From: Chryseobacterium edaphi | GTDB lineage: Bacteria > Bacteroidota > Bacteroidia > Flavobacteriales > Weeksellaceae | Assembly: GCF_025628985.1 (NCBI RefSeq) | Contig: NZ_JAOTEM010000001.1 | Coordinates: forward strand, 558,001 to 622,000 | Direction of reading: 5' to 3' | DNA length: 64,000 nt | Part shown: in pieces, positions 26,296-35,379 of the stretch | Position numbering within the stretch: position 1 is the stretch's first letter | How the letters are laid out: the number at the start of each line of letters is the position of its first letter | Notes under the pieces: model-generated | Databases searched by the model: none | The model's input: only the letters and a program-made list of their open reading frames with translations | What the model was told of the DNA's origin: nothing | Program-made: the position numbers and the translations under genes

Positions 26296-26748
26296 TCAAT
26301 ATTTTGTGGGGTTTGGATCTATATATTTTATTAATGTAAATCTCGGATTTATTTGATTTCCTGTAATATTTTCACAGTCGACAAAATGTTGAGATTTCAT
26401 TCCTGTTTTCCATATCAAAATATCATTGTCAGTTATTGTTTCCTCGCCGATTTCTGTTCTTAGATTGGCATACATTTGTTTGTGTAAAAACAAAGTGTAT
26501 TTTTTATGAAGCTTGATTTTGCGATAATTTTTATTCGCAAAATTGGTATCAACAGGTTTCGTGAAAATTCCTTCAATCGAATCAATTTTAAAATGAAAAA
26601 TATGAATTCCATTTTTGGTTTCTATTTTAAAGAATTTTGCCTTCGTTAATACATAATTACCTTGCAAAATATATTCTGTATTTTTTCTTGAAATACAGTT
26701 TGTAAAAAGACTTAAAATTAAGAGTATTGTTAGTTTTTTCATCATCAT
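26296..26748 (-). CDS. Hypothetical lipoprotein
   Basis: This 150-residue protein starts with three Met codons and a lipoprotein signal ending LFTNC (Cys18). It has no recognised domain. It seems distantly related to the gene downstream in the operon: both have IFHFKID/IYFLKND-like strands, an FTK motif and a final F...IKYID/IKFID. A beta-rich fold is likely. The two genes form a small minus-strand operon between plus-strand units. Confidence 0.5.
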   Translation of the reverse strand: MMMKKLTILLILSLFTNCISRKNTEYILQGNYVLTKAKFFKIETKNGIHIFHFKIDSIEGIFTKPVDTNFANKNYRKIKLHKKYTLFLHKQMYANLRTEIGEETITDNDILIWKTGMKSQHFVDCENITGNQINPRFTLIKYIDPNPTKY

Positions 26749-26842
26749 TCAAAAATATAAATCTTTTCTTAGATTTTAATTTAAAACTTTCAATAGGAAT
26801 AATTTTTGAACTTACTTTGCAATTCAAATCATCCTCAAAATT

Positions 26843-28486
26843 ATGTTTGACAAACAGCAGCGAAAGCTGAAAAGATCTGCCCGTTTAATCTCCGTTTTAA
26901 GCAAATACGGCTTCAAAGATATGATTGCCAGAATGGGCAAAAAACCGGAAGAAAGTTCTGCGCCGTCTGATGAAATTATCTCTAAAGGAACCGTTTACGA
27001 AAGAATACGACTGGTTCTTGAAGAATTGGGACCAACGTTTGTAAAGCTCGGACAAACATTCAGCAACCGTGAAGATCTGCTTCCACCGGAATTGATTCAG
27101 GAGTTGCAGAAACTCCAGGATCGGGTAGAAGTGGTCGAAATGAACGTTGAGGAAATTCTCGAAAATGAATTCAATATTGTTGTTAAAGAACATTTCTCAG
27201 AAATTATTGCGAAACCTTTGGCAACAGCTTCTATTGCTCAGGTGTACAGAGCGACTTTAATTTCGGAAGAAGAGGTCATTTTAAAAATCAAAAAACCTGA
27301 TGTTTTGAGCATCATTGAAGATGATTTGCTGCTGATCAAAGATTTGGTGAAGTTGATTTCAACTTATTCTGAAATTGGGTCGAAGCTTAATTTAAAACAG
27401 GCCATTGCAACTTTCGAAAAGTCTTTGCTGGAAGAAATTTCGCTCGTTAATGAAAGAAATAATATCAAACAGTTTGCTTTAAATTTTAAAAATAGCAAAG
27501 AAACCTACATTCCGATTATCTATGACGAATTTTCTAACAATAATGTCCTTTGCATGGAATTTATTGACGGAATTAAAGTTACAGATAAAACTGAACTTTT
27601 AAAACATCAAATTGATCCCGTTGTCGTTTCTGAAGTAGGCTTGAGACTTTTTGTTTCTCAGATTTTAGATTACGGTTTCTTTCATGCAGATCCGCACGCC
27701 GGAAATATTTTAGTAAAAAAAGATGGAAAAGTGGTTTTTATTGACTTTGGTGCAGTAGGAAAAATTCAGCCAAATGACAAAGAAATTCTTGAAAGTTTGA
27801 TTGTCGCTTTTGTGGCTAAAAATTCCAACAAAATTGTCCGTTATCTCAAAAAAATGGCAGTCAGTTATGAAATTCCTGATGAAAGAAGATTTGAAAATGA
27901 TGTAGAAGAAGTTCTGAATTTCGTTCACAGCACTTCGCTGAAAGATATCGATCCGCATATCATCATTAATAAGATGAAAGATGTATTAAAAGATAATCAG
28001 TTGTATATGCCGGATTATTTTTATCTTTTATTTAAAGGAATCGGTTTGATTGAGGGAGTCGGAAGAACAATCAATCCTGATTTAGATATTGTCAAAAGTC
28101 TTCATCCTTACACCAAGAAAATTCTTTCCAGAAAAATCAGCCCGAAAAAACTCTTCAAATCTGGAATGGACAAGATGGTGAATTTCACCGATAATGTGGA
28201 TGAAATTCCAAAAGAACTTCGCTCCGTTTTGCAGAAATTGGATGACAATAAATTCACCATCTCAAGTGAAATCAAGAATATTGAAAAAACTAACAATCTT
28301 ATTAAATCGAGTATTGTTAATTTAATTTTAGCGATGATTCTCGGAGCGAATATTATTGCAACTGCAATTGTCTTTGTTTCAGAATCGGGACCAAGAATCG
28401 GGGAAATGTCCTTAATAGCCGTATTGGGATTTGTATTTTCTTTTTTGTTGATGATTGTTCTTTTATTGAGAATTAACAGGAAATAA
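26843..28486 (+). CDS. UbiB/ABC1/AarF-family atypical kinase
   Basis: This 547-residue protein has the family's KxGQ motif (FVKLGQTFSNREDLLPPEL, about 62-80), the Ala-rich loop variant ATASIAQVYRA (about 129), the lysine in VILKIKKPDV and the catalytic/metal segments HADPHAGNIL (about 281) and VVFIDFGAVGKI. The C-terminus has two transmembrane helices (IVNLILAMILGANIIATAIVF and a final leucine-rich segment). In E. coli UbiB assists ubiquinone synthesis; flavobacteria use menaquinone, so a role in quinone or lipid handling is inferred. The next gene starts 14 nt after its stop codon. Confidence 0.88.
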   Translation: MFDKQQRKLKRSARLISVLSKYGFKDMIARMGKKPEESSAPSDEIISKGTVYERIRLVLEELGPTFVKLGQTFSNREDLLPPELIQELQKLQDRVEVVEMNVEEILENEFNIVVKEHFSEIIAKPLATASIAQVYRATLISEEEVILKIKKPDVLSIIEDDLLLIKDLVKLISTYSEIGSKLNLKQAIATFEKSLLEEISLVNERNNIKQFALNFKNSKETYIPIIYDEFSNNNVLCMEFIDGIKVTDKTELLKHQIDPVVVSEVGLRLFVSQILDYGFFHADPHAGNILVKKDGKVVFIDFGAVGKIQPNDKEILESLIVAFVAKNSNKIVRYLKKMAVSYEIPDERRFENDVEEVLNFVHSTSLKDIDPHIIINKMKDVLKDNQLYMPDYFYLLFKGIGLIEGVGRTINPDLDIVKSLHPYTKKILSRKISPKKLFKSGMDKMVNFTDNVDEIPKELRSVLQKLDDNKFTISSEIKNIEKTNNLIKSSIVNLILAMILGANIIATAIVFVSESGPRIGEMSLIAVLGFVFSFLLMIVLLLRINRK

Positions 28487-28500
28487 TTATATATTTGGTT

Positions 28501-29013
28501 ATGATGAAATCATTTTTTGCTAGTGCTTTAATGTGTTTTAGTTTATTTTTAAATGCACAGAAAGAAGCCGATGAAGGTCTTTTAGGAGATTTTGATGGTA
28601 ATGGAACCAAAGAATTTGCATATATCAAAATTAATGATTGCGGTGAGGAATGCGATGGGAAATGTGAATCTGTAATTTATTTTAGTGACAAAAAATTAAA
28701 ATCATTTACTATTTCTCCTGCAAAAAGCGGAACACTCTATAATTTAAAAGATCTAAATAACGACGGTAAAGACGATATCGGGTTTTATCCTAATTGGTGT
28801 ACAAGTTGTTGGCATCCTTTTTATGTTTATTCTTTTCGTAAAACAGGTTGGGAAGCATTAGTGAAACCAATTTCAACTCACTGTTCTCAATGGGAGAGTG
28901 ATCAGTTTCCAATTAAAAAAGATCCGAAGAAGAAAGGATTTGTCATAGTTACGACAAGTGAGTTTGTGGACGATGATATTAAAGTAGTCAGTAGAAGCAT
29001 AAGGATTCAATAA
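28501..29013 (+). CDS. Secreted hypothetical protein with Asp-rich and Cys-rich loops
   Basis: This 170-residue protein has a signal peptide (MMKSFFASALMCFSLFLNAQ). I use the ATG at 28501; a TTG two codons upstream is also possible. It contains calcium-loop-like segments, LGDFDGNGTKEFAYI and LKDLNNDGKDDIGFYP, of the kind seen in FG-GAP/VCBS repeats. It also has paired cysteines (CGEECDGKCE and WCTSCW) that may form disulfides. No named family is recognised. It follows the UbiB-like gene closely and may be co-transcribed. Confidence 0.6.
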   Translation: MMKSFFASALMCFSLFLNAQKEADEGLLGDFDGNGTKEFAYIKINDCGEECDGKCESVIYFSDKKLKSFTISPAKSGTLYNLKDLNNDGKDDIGFYPNWCTSCWHPFYVYSFRKTGWEALVKPISTHCSQWESDQFPIKKDPKKKGFVIVTTSEFVDDDIKVVSRSIRIQ

Positions 29014-29135
29014 TTTTATTAAGAAAAAGAAACAAAATCTTCGGCAGATTTTATTCATTCAAACGAATAGCTAAATTAAATTTTTGATAAAAATATTGTT
29101 GTTTTTGAATCAAATTAACAATCGAAATATTTGCC

Positions 29136-29143
29136 TATCTTTG
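29136..29143 (+). promoter_or_regulatory. -7 box (TATCTTTG) 4 nt before the helicase ATG
   Basis: TATCTTTG is a perfect TAnnTTTG box ending exactly 4 nt before the ATG at 29148. The predicted transcript is leaderless. No clear TTG was seen at the -33 position. Confidence 0.6.
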
Positions 29144-29147
29144 CAAA

Positions 29148-30500
29148 ATGGAAAAACTCACTTTTGCAGATTTTGACCTTCCGGTTAAAGTTCTTGATGT
29201 TTTAGCAGATTTAAATTTATTTGAGCCTACTCCAATTCAGGAGAAGAGTATAGGTCCTATCCTTTCAGGAAGAGATGTGATGGGAATTGCACAGACGGGA
29301 ACAGGGAAAACGTTAGCTTATCTTTTACCGGTTTTAAAGACTTGGAAATATAACAAAACAGGAAATCCTACAATTGTTATCTTGGTTCCTACAAGAGAAT
29401 TGGTGGTTCAGGTATCAGAAATCGTTGAAAAACTGACAGAGAATATCACTGCAAGAGTAATCGGAATTTACGGAGGGAAAAATATCAATACGCAAAAGCT
29501 TTTATTCAACGACGGTTGCGATATTTTGGTGGGAACTCCTGGGCGTATCATGGATTTAGCGATTGATAATGCCATTTCATTAAGAGAAGTTCAGAAACTG
29601 ATCATTGATGAGTTTGACGAAATGCTGAATTTGGGTTTCAGGCCTCAGTTGACACACATTTTCGAAATGATGCGTGAAAAAAGACAGAATATTCTTTTCT
29701 CTGCAACCATGACGGAAGCAGTTGACGAAATGCTGGATCAGTATTTCGCAGGTCCTATTGAAATTTCATTGGCAAAATCTGGAACTCCTCTTGAGAAAAT
29801 CGAACAAACTGCTTACAAAGTTGAAAACTTCAATACAAAAATCAACTTGCTTGAATATTTGTTGAAGAACAATGAAAATATGACTAAAGTCTTGATTTTT
29901 GCTAATAACAAAAAGCATTCAGATTTATTATTTACAAAGATCAATGAGCTTTTCCCTGACGAATTTGATGTAATTCACTCCAACAAATCTCAGAACTACA
30001 GACTGAAAGCGATGAAAAGCTTTGAAAAGGAAGAAATCAGAGGCTTGATCACGACCGACGTTATGGCGAGAGGATTAGATATTTCAAATATTACTCACGT
30101 TATTAACTTTGAAACCCCTGAAGTTCCGGAACAGTATATTCACAGAATTGGTAGAACAGGTAGAGCTGATAAAGATGGTAAAGCCATCACTTTTGTAGCT
30201 AAAAAAGAAGAAACTCTGGTTCTTGACATCGAATTATTGATGGATAAAGAATTAAGATATATTGATTTCCCAGCCGAAGTGAAAATCAATCCTAAAAAGA
30301 TTATTTCTGAAGAAGATGTGATCTTAATGAAAAATCCTGCTCAGGCAAAATTATTTGATGGAGGTGGTGCTTTTCACGTAAAGAAAGACAAAAACAAAAA
30401 AGAAAACTGGGGTGGCCCTTCAAAAAGAAAAGCTCCCAAAAAATTCGGAGCCAATAGAGCACAACAGAAAACAATCTCGAAATCAAAGAGAAAGAAATAA
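29148..30500 (+). CDS. DEAD-box RNA helicase (DEFD variant)
   Basis: This 450-residue ATP-dependent RNA helicase shows the Q motif (FEPTPIQEKSI), motif I (AQTGTGKT, about 46-53), PTREL, GTPGR, motif II as DEFD in IIDEFDEML (about 152), motif III SAT, ARGLD and HRIGRTGR (about 335). The third residue of motif II is Phe instead of Ala. The C-terminal tail (about 395-450) is basic and ends in a Lys/Arg-rich stretch, typical for RNA contact. It resembles RhlE-type helicases of RNA decay or ribosome assembly. A symmetrical terminator follows the stop codon directly. Confidence 0.92.
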   Translation: MEKLTFADFDLPVKVLDVLADLNLFEPTPIQEKSIGPILSGRDVMGIAQTGTGKTLAYLLPVLKTWKYNKTGNPTIVILVPTRELVVQVSEIVEKLTENITARVIGIYGGKNINTQKLLFNDGCDILVGTPGRIMDLAIDNAISLREVQKLIIDEFDEMLNLGFRPQLTHIFEMMREKRQNILFSATMTEAVDEMLDQYFAGPIEISLAKSGTPLEKIEQTAYKVENFNTKINLLEYLLKNNENMTKVLIFANNKKHSDLLFTKINELFPDEFDVIHSNKSQNYRLKAMKSFEKEEIRGLITTDVMARGLDISNITHVINFETPEVPEQYIHRIGRTGRADKDGKAITFVAKKEETLVLDIELLMDKELRYIDFPAEVKINPKKIISEEDVILMKNPAQAKLFDGGGAFHVKKDKNKKENWGGPSKRKAPKKFGANRAQQKTISKSKRKK

Positions 30501-30531
30501 AAAAACGATTCCAATTTTGGAATCGTTTTTT
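30501..30531. terminator. Bidirectional terminator between the helicase and a minus-strand gene
   Basis: AAAAACGATTCC-AATTTT-GGAATCGTTTTT is a perfect 12-bp stem. It is flanked by T on one side and A on the other, so it can serve both the plus-strand helicase and the convergent gene at 30558. Confidence 0.85.
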
Positions 30532-30557
30532 GTTATTTTCAGCGTTTTATTTTTGAA

Positions 30558-31025
30558 TCATTCGCAGTCATCTTCATGCAGAAAATTTAGTTCATCATCG
30601 CGCTGAACATAATCTCTTGAAATTCCTGGTGGATTGAAAAGTCCCCAATCGTCAACAATAAAATGTTTTGGATTAAAACCTTCCACCCACTCAATAAAGA
30701 TAATTTTGAATTCTTCAATCAAACTTCTGATGATTTTATAATATTTGGCATCTTCGAAATCAAACATTTTTAAAGTATTTCCAGTTACTAAAATATCTTT
30801 TGCCGCTTTTCTAATGATGGCAGCATTTTCCATTTTAATATCATATAATTTTACAGCTTCTGCACCGGAAATTTTTGCCTGCATCATCAAACTGTCTTCT
30901 AAAAGATTCAATTTGATATACTTCAGATGCTCATTATCTTCAGGAAAAAGATCTGTGATAGTCTTCAAAGCTTGAAAAATCTCTTCCGCTTTTTTCAAAA
31001 TGGGAGTTTCTAGATGTGATCGCAT
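30558..31025 (-). CDS. Hypothetical cytoplasmic alpha-helical protein
   Basis: This 155-residue protein has no signal peptide or membrane segment. The first 115 residues look fully helical (KKAEEIFQALKTITDLF, LEDSLMMQAKISGAEAVKLYDIKMENAAIIRKAA, YYKIIRSLIEEFKIIFIEWVEGF), suggesting a helical bundle. The tail HFIVDDWGLFNPPGISRDY is followed by an acidic end. I do not recognise the family, although similar bundles are common as hypothetical genes in flavobacteria. It starts 3 nt after the SGNH hydrolase stop codon, so the two form an operon. Confidence 0.6.
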   Translation of the reverse strand: MRSHLETPILKKAEEIFQALKTITDLFPEDNEHLKYIKLNLLEDSLMMQAKISGAEAVKLYDIKMENAAIIRKAAKDILVTGNTLKMFDFEDAKYYKIIRSLIEEFKIIFIEWVEGFNPKHFIVDDWGLFNPPGISRDYVQRDDELNFLHEDDCE

Positions 31026-31028
31026 ATT

Positions 31029-31685
31029 TTATTTCATATAGGGATTCATGACCTTTGTCCAAAGTCTATAACCTTCCGGAGTCATATGAAGCATATCTTC
31101 TACAAAAAGATCTTTTCTTACATTTCCGTTGACATCATTCATTATCTCTGTAATATCTATGAACTCAGCATTTTTTTCCTTCCTCATGAATTTCGCAATT
31201 TTCTTATTGGCTTCTTTCATTTGTGGCCAAAGCTTTTCGCGGCTCGGAGAATATTTTATTGAAATGAAATCCACTTCTATATTCGGAAATTTTTCACGTA
31301 CTTTTTTGTAGAAAGTTTTGAATCTATCAACAATAATATCAGCTTTTAATTTGGCATCATCTGCAAAATCGTTTTCACCACAATAAATGATAATTTGTTT
31401 TGGCTGATAAGGTTTTAGCAAATCTTCAGAATAATAATTTAAATCGGTCAGTCTTGAACCTCCAAAACCTCTGTTGATAATTGTTTTACCGGGAAAGTAT
31501 TCTGAAACATCCTTCCATTTTGTGAAAGATGAGCTTCCTATCAAAAGAATTGTGTTATTGGGTGGAGCAGATTGCTGATTTAATGTTTTGAAATTCTGGA
31601 TGTCCTGCCAAAACATAGGCTTTTTTTCCTGCGAATACATAAGGGCAAACATCAGCAACAGAAATCCTGCAAAAATCTTCTTCAT
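31029..31685 (-). CDS. SGNH/GDSL-type hydrolase
   Basis: This 218-residue secreted esterase-like protein has a signal peptide (about 1-19, ending ALMYSQ). The SGNH blocks are visible: block I LLIGSSSFTKW (nucleophile Ser), block II NRGFGGSRL (Gly), block III YCGENDF (Asn) and block V DMLHMTPEGYRLW (Asp and His). Members remove acyl groups from sugars, lipids or peptidoglycan; the substrate is unknown here. It leads a two-gene minus-strand operon. Confidence 0.9.
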   Translation of the reverse strand: MKKIFAGFLLLMFALMYSQEKKPMFWQDIQNFKTLNQQSAPPNNTILLIGSSSFTKWKDVSEYFPGKTIINRGFGGSRLTDLNYYSEDLLKPYQPKQIIIYCGENDFADDAKLKADIIVDRFKTFYKKVREKFPNIEVDFISIKYSPSREKLWPQMKEANKKIAKFMRKEKNAEFIDITEIMNDVNGNVRKDLFVEDMLHMTPEGYRLWTKVMNPYMK

Positions 31686-31723
31686 TTTTATCTAAATTTT
31701 ATTGGAAATTAAATATAATAAAA

Positions 31724-31746
31724 AACTCCCGAAAATTTCGGGAGTT
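31724..31746 (-). terminator. Terminator after the lipocalin-like lipoprotein gene
   Basis: AACTCCCGAAA-A-TTTCGGGAGTT is a near-perfect palindrome followed on the minus strand by TTTTT. It lies 10 nt after the stop codon of the gene at 31756. Confidence 0.8.
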
Positions 31747-31755
31747 AAGCAGTTT

Positions 31756-32214
31756 TTATCTTTTATAACTTCTGTAAACGTAATCGATGACCATATCTCC
31801 GTTGTAATCAATACTGTCGAACATTTCCATCAGTCTTAATTCGCTGTTGCTCAAAATGTCGACTCTATAAGGTCTTTCGTTATCATTTTTGTATTTGATG
31901 ACCAGAATTTTCTTTTCGGCATCATAAGTATAAGTACCTTCTGTCTTTTCACTTGTACATGTAGCACCAATACCTGTAACTGCAGTGTATGCTGCATAAT
32001 AATCGATCCTGAATTCTGTTGTGCTTTTTGCGCTGCAGCCTGTAGGAGTAATGGTAGAGAGTACAGTTTTATTATCTTTTCCGGAAATTATTTCTTCTTT
32101 TGTATCTTTCCATTCACCTTTCAGCATGTCCAGTTCAAAACCTTCGACATCATCATCTTCGCATGAACTAAGCGCTAAGGCTGAAAAGGCAAATAAAAGT
32201 AGGTATTTTTTCAT
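31756..32214 (-). CDS. Lipocalin-like lipoprotein
   Basis: This 152-residue lipoprotein has the signal MKKYLLLFAFSALALSSC followed by EDDD, a good surface-export signal. I use the ATG at 32214; a GTG two codons upstream is possible. The mature part fits the lipocalin-like families of Bacteroidota: LKGEWKDTKEEI near the start, then alternating strands (TTEFRIDYYAAY, TEGTYTYDAEKKILVIKY, YRVDILSNSELRLMEMF) ending YVYRSYKR. The function is unknown, possibly binding a small hydrophobic ligand. Confidence 0.7.
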   Translation of the reverse strand: MKKYLLLFAFSALALSSCEDDDVEGFELDMLKGEWKDTKEEIISGKDNKTVLSTITPTGCSAKSTTEFRIDYYAAYTAVTGIGATCTSEKTEGTYTYDAEKKILVIKYKNDNERPYRVDILSNSELRLMEMFDSIDYNGDMVIDYVYRSYKR

Positions 32215-32411
32215 TTTCACATATTTAAGATGCTAAAATATAAATAAATTTCAAATATTTATAATGAAATTAAGGTTTTTTAAACTAATGTTTGTAAAAA
32301 CTATAATTTTTAAGATTCAAGACAGAAAATAAAAGTTAGAAGCTCTGAAAATTTAAGTGTTCGAAATAAAAATTCAGATCTTTTAGCATTTTTAGAATAC
32401 ATTTATATGTT

Positions 32412-33575
32412 TTAGTAACTCATTTCGACAATCTTGTAGGCATCTTTTGGAGTTAACTTTTTAAGTTCACCCAAACCAACCCAATTTCTTTCTGTAAAAG
32501 CTTTTTCGATTCTTTCAGCAGTATTTTGATAATGGTCTGTGTAATCTGAAAGTTTGGTCTGAATTTCCAGACTATGAAAAAACTCTTCCAATTTTTTGAT
32601 AGCGGCTTCCGCTTTTTCTTCTATGTTTCCTTCTGTGATTTTCCATACTCTTTCTGCATATTGCGCCAGTTTCTCTTTTTTAGTTTCAAAATTGTAACGG
32701 TAATGAGAAGGTGCGATAACAGCAAGTGTTCTTGCGTGATCAATTCCGTAATAAGCCGTCAATTCGTGTCCCATTGCGTGAACTGCCCAATCTGTGATCA
32801 CCCCTTTTTGAATCAGCCCGTTAAGAGCCATTGTGCAACACCACATGAAGTTTCCGGCAGCATCATAATCAAAATTTTCAGACATTACTTTCGGTGCAGT
32901 TTCCTGTAAACTAATTAAAATACTTTCTGCAATTCTTTCCTGAAGATCGGCAGAAGACGGAGCAGTCATATATTGTTCTAAAACGTGAGTGTAGGCGTCT
33001 GCAATTCCGTTGGCAATTTGTTTTTTAGGAATTGATTTTACTACTTCCGGATCTAAAACAGAAAATTGAGGAAATAATCCTGGACCACCAGATGATAATT
33101 TTTCATTGGTTTCTCTCCTTGAAATTACATATCCGGAATTCATTTCAGAACCCGTTGCAGGCAAAGTAAGAATTGTCCCGAAAGGCATTCCTCCACCTTC
33201 TAAAGTTCTTACAGGTTTTTTAAGGATTTCCCAAGATTCGCCCTCGTAATTAGCTGCAGCAGAAAGAAATTTCACACCGTCAATCACAGAACCACCACCA
33301 ACAGCTAGAAGATAAGTAACATTATTATCTTTAATAACTTTTAAAGCTTCCAATAAAATCTCGTATTCCGGATTTGCCGGAACTCCGCCAAATTCCTGAA
33401 GATCATGATCTTTTAAAGCTTCTTTTACCTGTTCGTAAACACCATTGCTTTTGATGCTTCCACCACCGTAAATCATCAGTATTTTAGCATCCTTTGGAAT
33501 TTCTTTTGAAATTTTTTCAATTTCACCTTTTCCGAAAAGTATTTTTGTTGGATTTTTTAATTCAAAATTAAGCAT
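32412..33575 (-). CDS. yqhD: NADPH-dependent iron-containing alcohol/aldehyde reductase, YqhD-like
   Basis: This 387-residue protein has exactly the length of E. coli YqhD. Its opening NPTKILFGKGEIEKI, YGGGSIKSNGV and AVGGGSVIDGVKF follow YqhD closely. The cofactor-binding GGGS sites and the catalytic metal ligands are present: the Asp and His in NGIADAYTHVLEQY and the two His in MGHELTAYYGIDHARTLA. YqhD reduces toxic aldehydes from lipid peroxidation with NADPH. I chose the ATG at 33575, since the eight extra residues upstream have no homologous counterpart. It is a single gene with AT-rich sequence on both sides. Confidence 0.92.
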   Translation of the reverse strand: MLNFELKNPTKILFGKGEIEKISKEIPKDAKILMIYGGGSIKSNGVYEQVKEALKDHDLQEFGGVPANPEYEILLEALKVIKDNNVTYLLAVGGGSVIDGVKFLSAAANYEGESWEILKKPVRTLEGGGMPFGTILTLPATGSEMNSGYVISRRETNEKLSSGGPGLFPQFSVLDPEVVKSIPKKQIANGIADAYTHVLEQYMTAPSSADLQERIAESILISLQETAPKVMSENFDYDAAGNFMWCCTMALNGLIQKGVITDWAVHAMGHELTAYYGIDHARTLAVIAPSHYRYNFETKKEKLAQYAERVWKITEGNIEEKAEAAIKKLEEFFHSLEIQTKLSDYTDHYQNTAERIEKAFTERNWVGLGELKKLTPKDAYKIVEMSY

Positions 33576-33688
33576 TGATCTAAATTTAATTGAGACCAAA
33601 TTTACGCATTGAATAATGAAAACTCAGTTAATGAAAGTTTAAAATTTGTATGATTGAGTTTTGTTTAAACTATGGAAATATTCAGAAA

Positions 33689-34363
33689 TTAAATTTGTTT
33701 ATTTTCCTTAGCAAACCTTTCACGATATATTGTAAGATAAGACCTTAATTCGGATTCTGTTACGTCTAAATTATCAATTTGGATCTCGATTTTTTCACTT
33801 TTATAGTAAAACTGTAAATAATTAACTATACTCTTGAAGTCATGCCTTGATTCCTTTGAAGAAAATGTTCTTGAAATAATTTTTTCATTTTCTATATCAT
33901 TCCAATTCATTAATGATTTTTTTGACATCTGGACTCCTTTTCCACTTATGTTAATAGCTATTGAGTTCATCTTTTTTATTTCTAGAAAAATCATAATCAG
34001 AGAAAAAACGATTGCTGCAATTGGTATTATGGCAAAAACAATTAAACTTTCTGTGTCAATTTGTGAAGGAAGAGTTAAAGAAAAAATACTTATAATGATG
34101 AATACCAAATTACTAGCACAATTAGTCAAAGAGATCGACTTGGAATTTTTAATCTGAACCTCCTCTTTTTCAATTATTTCTGAACTCAAGTTTACAATTA
34201 TGTGCTTTTGAATGTAATATTCCCTATATAGTAGTATGTTCACAATTGTGGCAACAAAAAAAATAAGAGATATAAAAAAAATATTTTTCAGGAAATATAG
34301 TCCAAGAGAAAATGTGATCACTCCAAACAAAATATCAAAAAATACACCGAAACTATTTTTCAT
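33689..34363 (-). CDS. Hypothetical membrane protein
   Basis: This 224-residue protein has four predicted transmembrane segments in two pairs (about 9-25 and 27-44, then 85-103 and 108-128). A soluble C-terminal part (about 135-224) contains ISGKGVQMSKKSLMNWNDIENEKII and a strand-rich stretch, reminiscent of bacterial PH-like membrane proteins. That resemblance is weak. It starts 17 nt after the stop codon of a small two-helix membrane protein gene, so they may be co-transcribed. Confidence 0.55.
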   Translation of the reverse strand: MKNSFGVFFDILFGVITFSLGLYFLKNIFFISLIFFVATIVNILLYREYYIQKHIIVNLSSEIIEKEEVQIKNSKSISLTNCASNLVFIIISIFSLTLPSQIDTESLIVFAIIPIAAIVFSLIMIFLEIKKMNSIAINISGKGVQMSKKSLMNWNDIENEKIISRTFSSKESRHDFKSIVNYLQFYYKSEKIEIQIDNLDVTESELRSYLTIYRERFAKENKQI

Positions 34364-34380
34364 CTAATCATCTGTAAAAT

Positions 34381-34671
34381 CTAAATTTTTTTATGAGTTT
34401 CCTCCATTTTTTTCTGATGAAATATATGACTCTCTCGAGATTTTATTTCATTGTTGGTCTTTATAAGATTCATAAGGGAATAAATGATAAAAGGAATTAA
34501 GATTAACGGGATTAATGTATAAAAAGTGATTCCATCTTCAATCGTTAAATATGTAGAAATTCCAGTAGTAATGATCAAAACTAAAGTATAAAAAAACAGG
34601 ATTGATTTTTGTTTTTTCTTAGTAATTTTTAATTCTTCGAGACTTTGGTCTGAAAGTATTTTTTTTTGCAT
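34381..34671 (-). CDS. Small two-helix membrane protein, family copy A
   Basis: This 96-residue protein has an N-terminal charged helix (LSDQSLEELKITKKKQK), two transmembrane helices (about 24-42 and 50-68) and a tail with NEIKSRE. It shares this layout with the gene at 34978: (L)-x-x-QS-(L/I)-x-EL near the start, a G-(I)-(S/T) end to helix 1, and EIKSR after helix 2. Similar short flavobacterial proteins are sometimes labelled redox-active disulfide protein 2, but there is no Cys here. The function is unknown. Confidence 0.6.
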   Translation of the reverse strand: MQKKILSDQSLEELKITKKKQKSILFFYTLVLIITTGISTYLTIEDGITFYTLIPLILIPFIIYSLMNLIKTNNEIKSRESHIFHQKKMEETHKKI

Positions 34672-34977
34672 TATTGTGTCTTATTATCAATTTAATGATC
34701 TTAAGCATGCAAATACTGTGCAATTTTATGATGATTTTGCTTTCTGGATAATATAAAACGCAACGCTAATCGTTAATTATTTGATTATAAGTCTTATATT
34801 TTTAATGAAATATTTTATTTTAAAAAAATAAGTCCTTTGTGAAGGAGTTTTGGTGCTGTTTTTAATAATAAAATCTACAAATATAGATTTCTGAATAGCC
34901 CCTTAATCCATAAATATATCTATTTTGCACATTTTACAGAAATTTTCTGGGAATATTATTTTCCATGAAAACAACAA
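34672..34977. other. Gene-free gap between two small membrane protein genes
   Basis: This is a 306-nt AT-rich gap. The only structure I see is a palindrome, AAATCTA-CAAATA-TAGATTT (34871-34890), which also contains a minus-strand TATATTTG box (34885-34878) about 206 nt upstream of the gene at 34671. No ORF is convincing. Confidence 0.4.
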
Positions 34978-35235
34978 TTATTGCTTTAAATTGATGAGTC
35001 TTGATTTAATCTCATCACGAATATTTTTTAATTTAAAATAAGAAGACAAAATAGAGTAGCTTGATAATATGGGTAAGAAGGTTATTAATCCAAAGCCTTT
35101 TTCAGCTGTTACAAAAATGGAAATCCCAACGATGAAAATCATCACTATTGAATTTCTTATAAAATCTTTATTGGTTTTTTCTTCATTACGATACAACTCA
35201 TCAATGCTTTGTTCTTTTAAAGGTTTCTCGTTCAT
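34978..35235 (-). CDS. Small two-helix membrane protein, family copy B
   Basis: This 85-residue protein matches the layout of the product at 34381-34671: LKEQSIDELYRNEEKTNKDF, two hydrophobic helices (about 26-44 and 49-66) and a tail with RDEIKSRLINLK. The two probably arose by duplication. No catalytic motif is visible. It is divergent from ppc. Confidence 0.6.
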   Translation of the reverse strand: MNEKPLKEQSIDELYRNEEKTNKDFIRNSIVMIFIVGISIFVTAEKGFGLITFLPILSSYSILSSYFKLKNIRDEIKSRLINLKQ

Positions 35236-35379
35236 AATAGGTGATTGTATGCCATTAATTATATAAAAATAAGCTTAATTATTTTAAACAACGCATTTAG
35301 CGTCAAAATGTTTTGTTAAATAAATCAAAATTTCACAGTTTTTTAAACTCAATCACTCGCAATTAAATTTAAAATCTAT

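Noticed and set aside
32574..32909. 111-residue plus-strand frame opposite the YqhD-like gene
   Set aside because: It is the antisense shadow of a highly conserved dehydrogenase; the Cys/Phe-rich translation is not protein-like.
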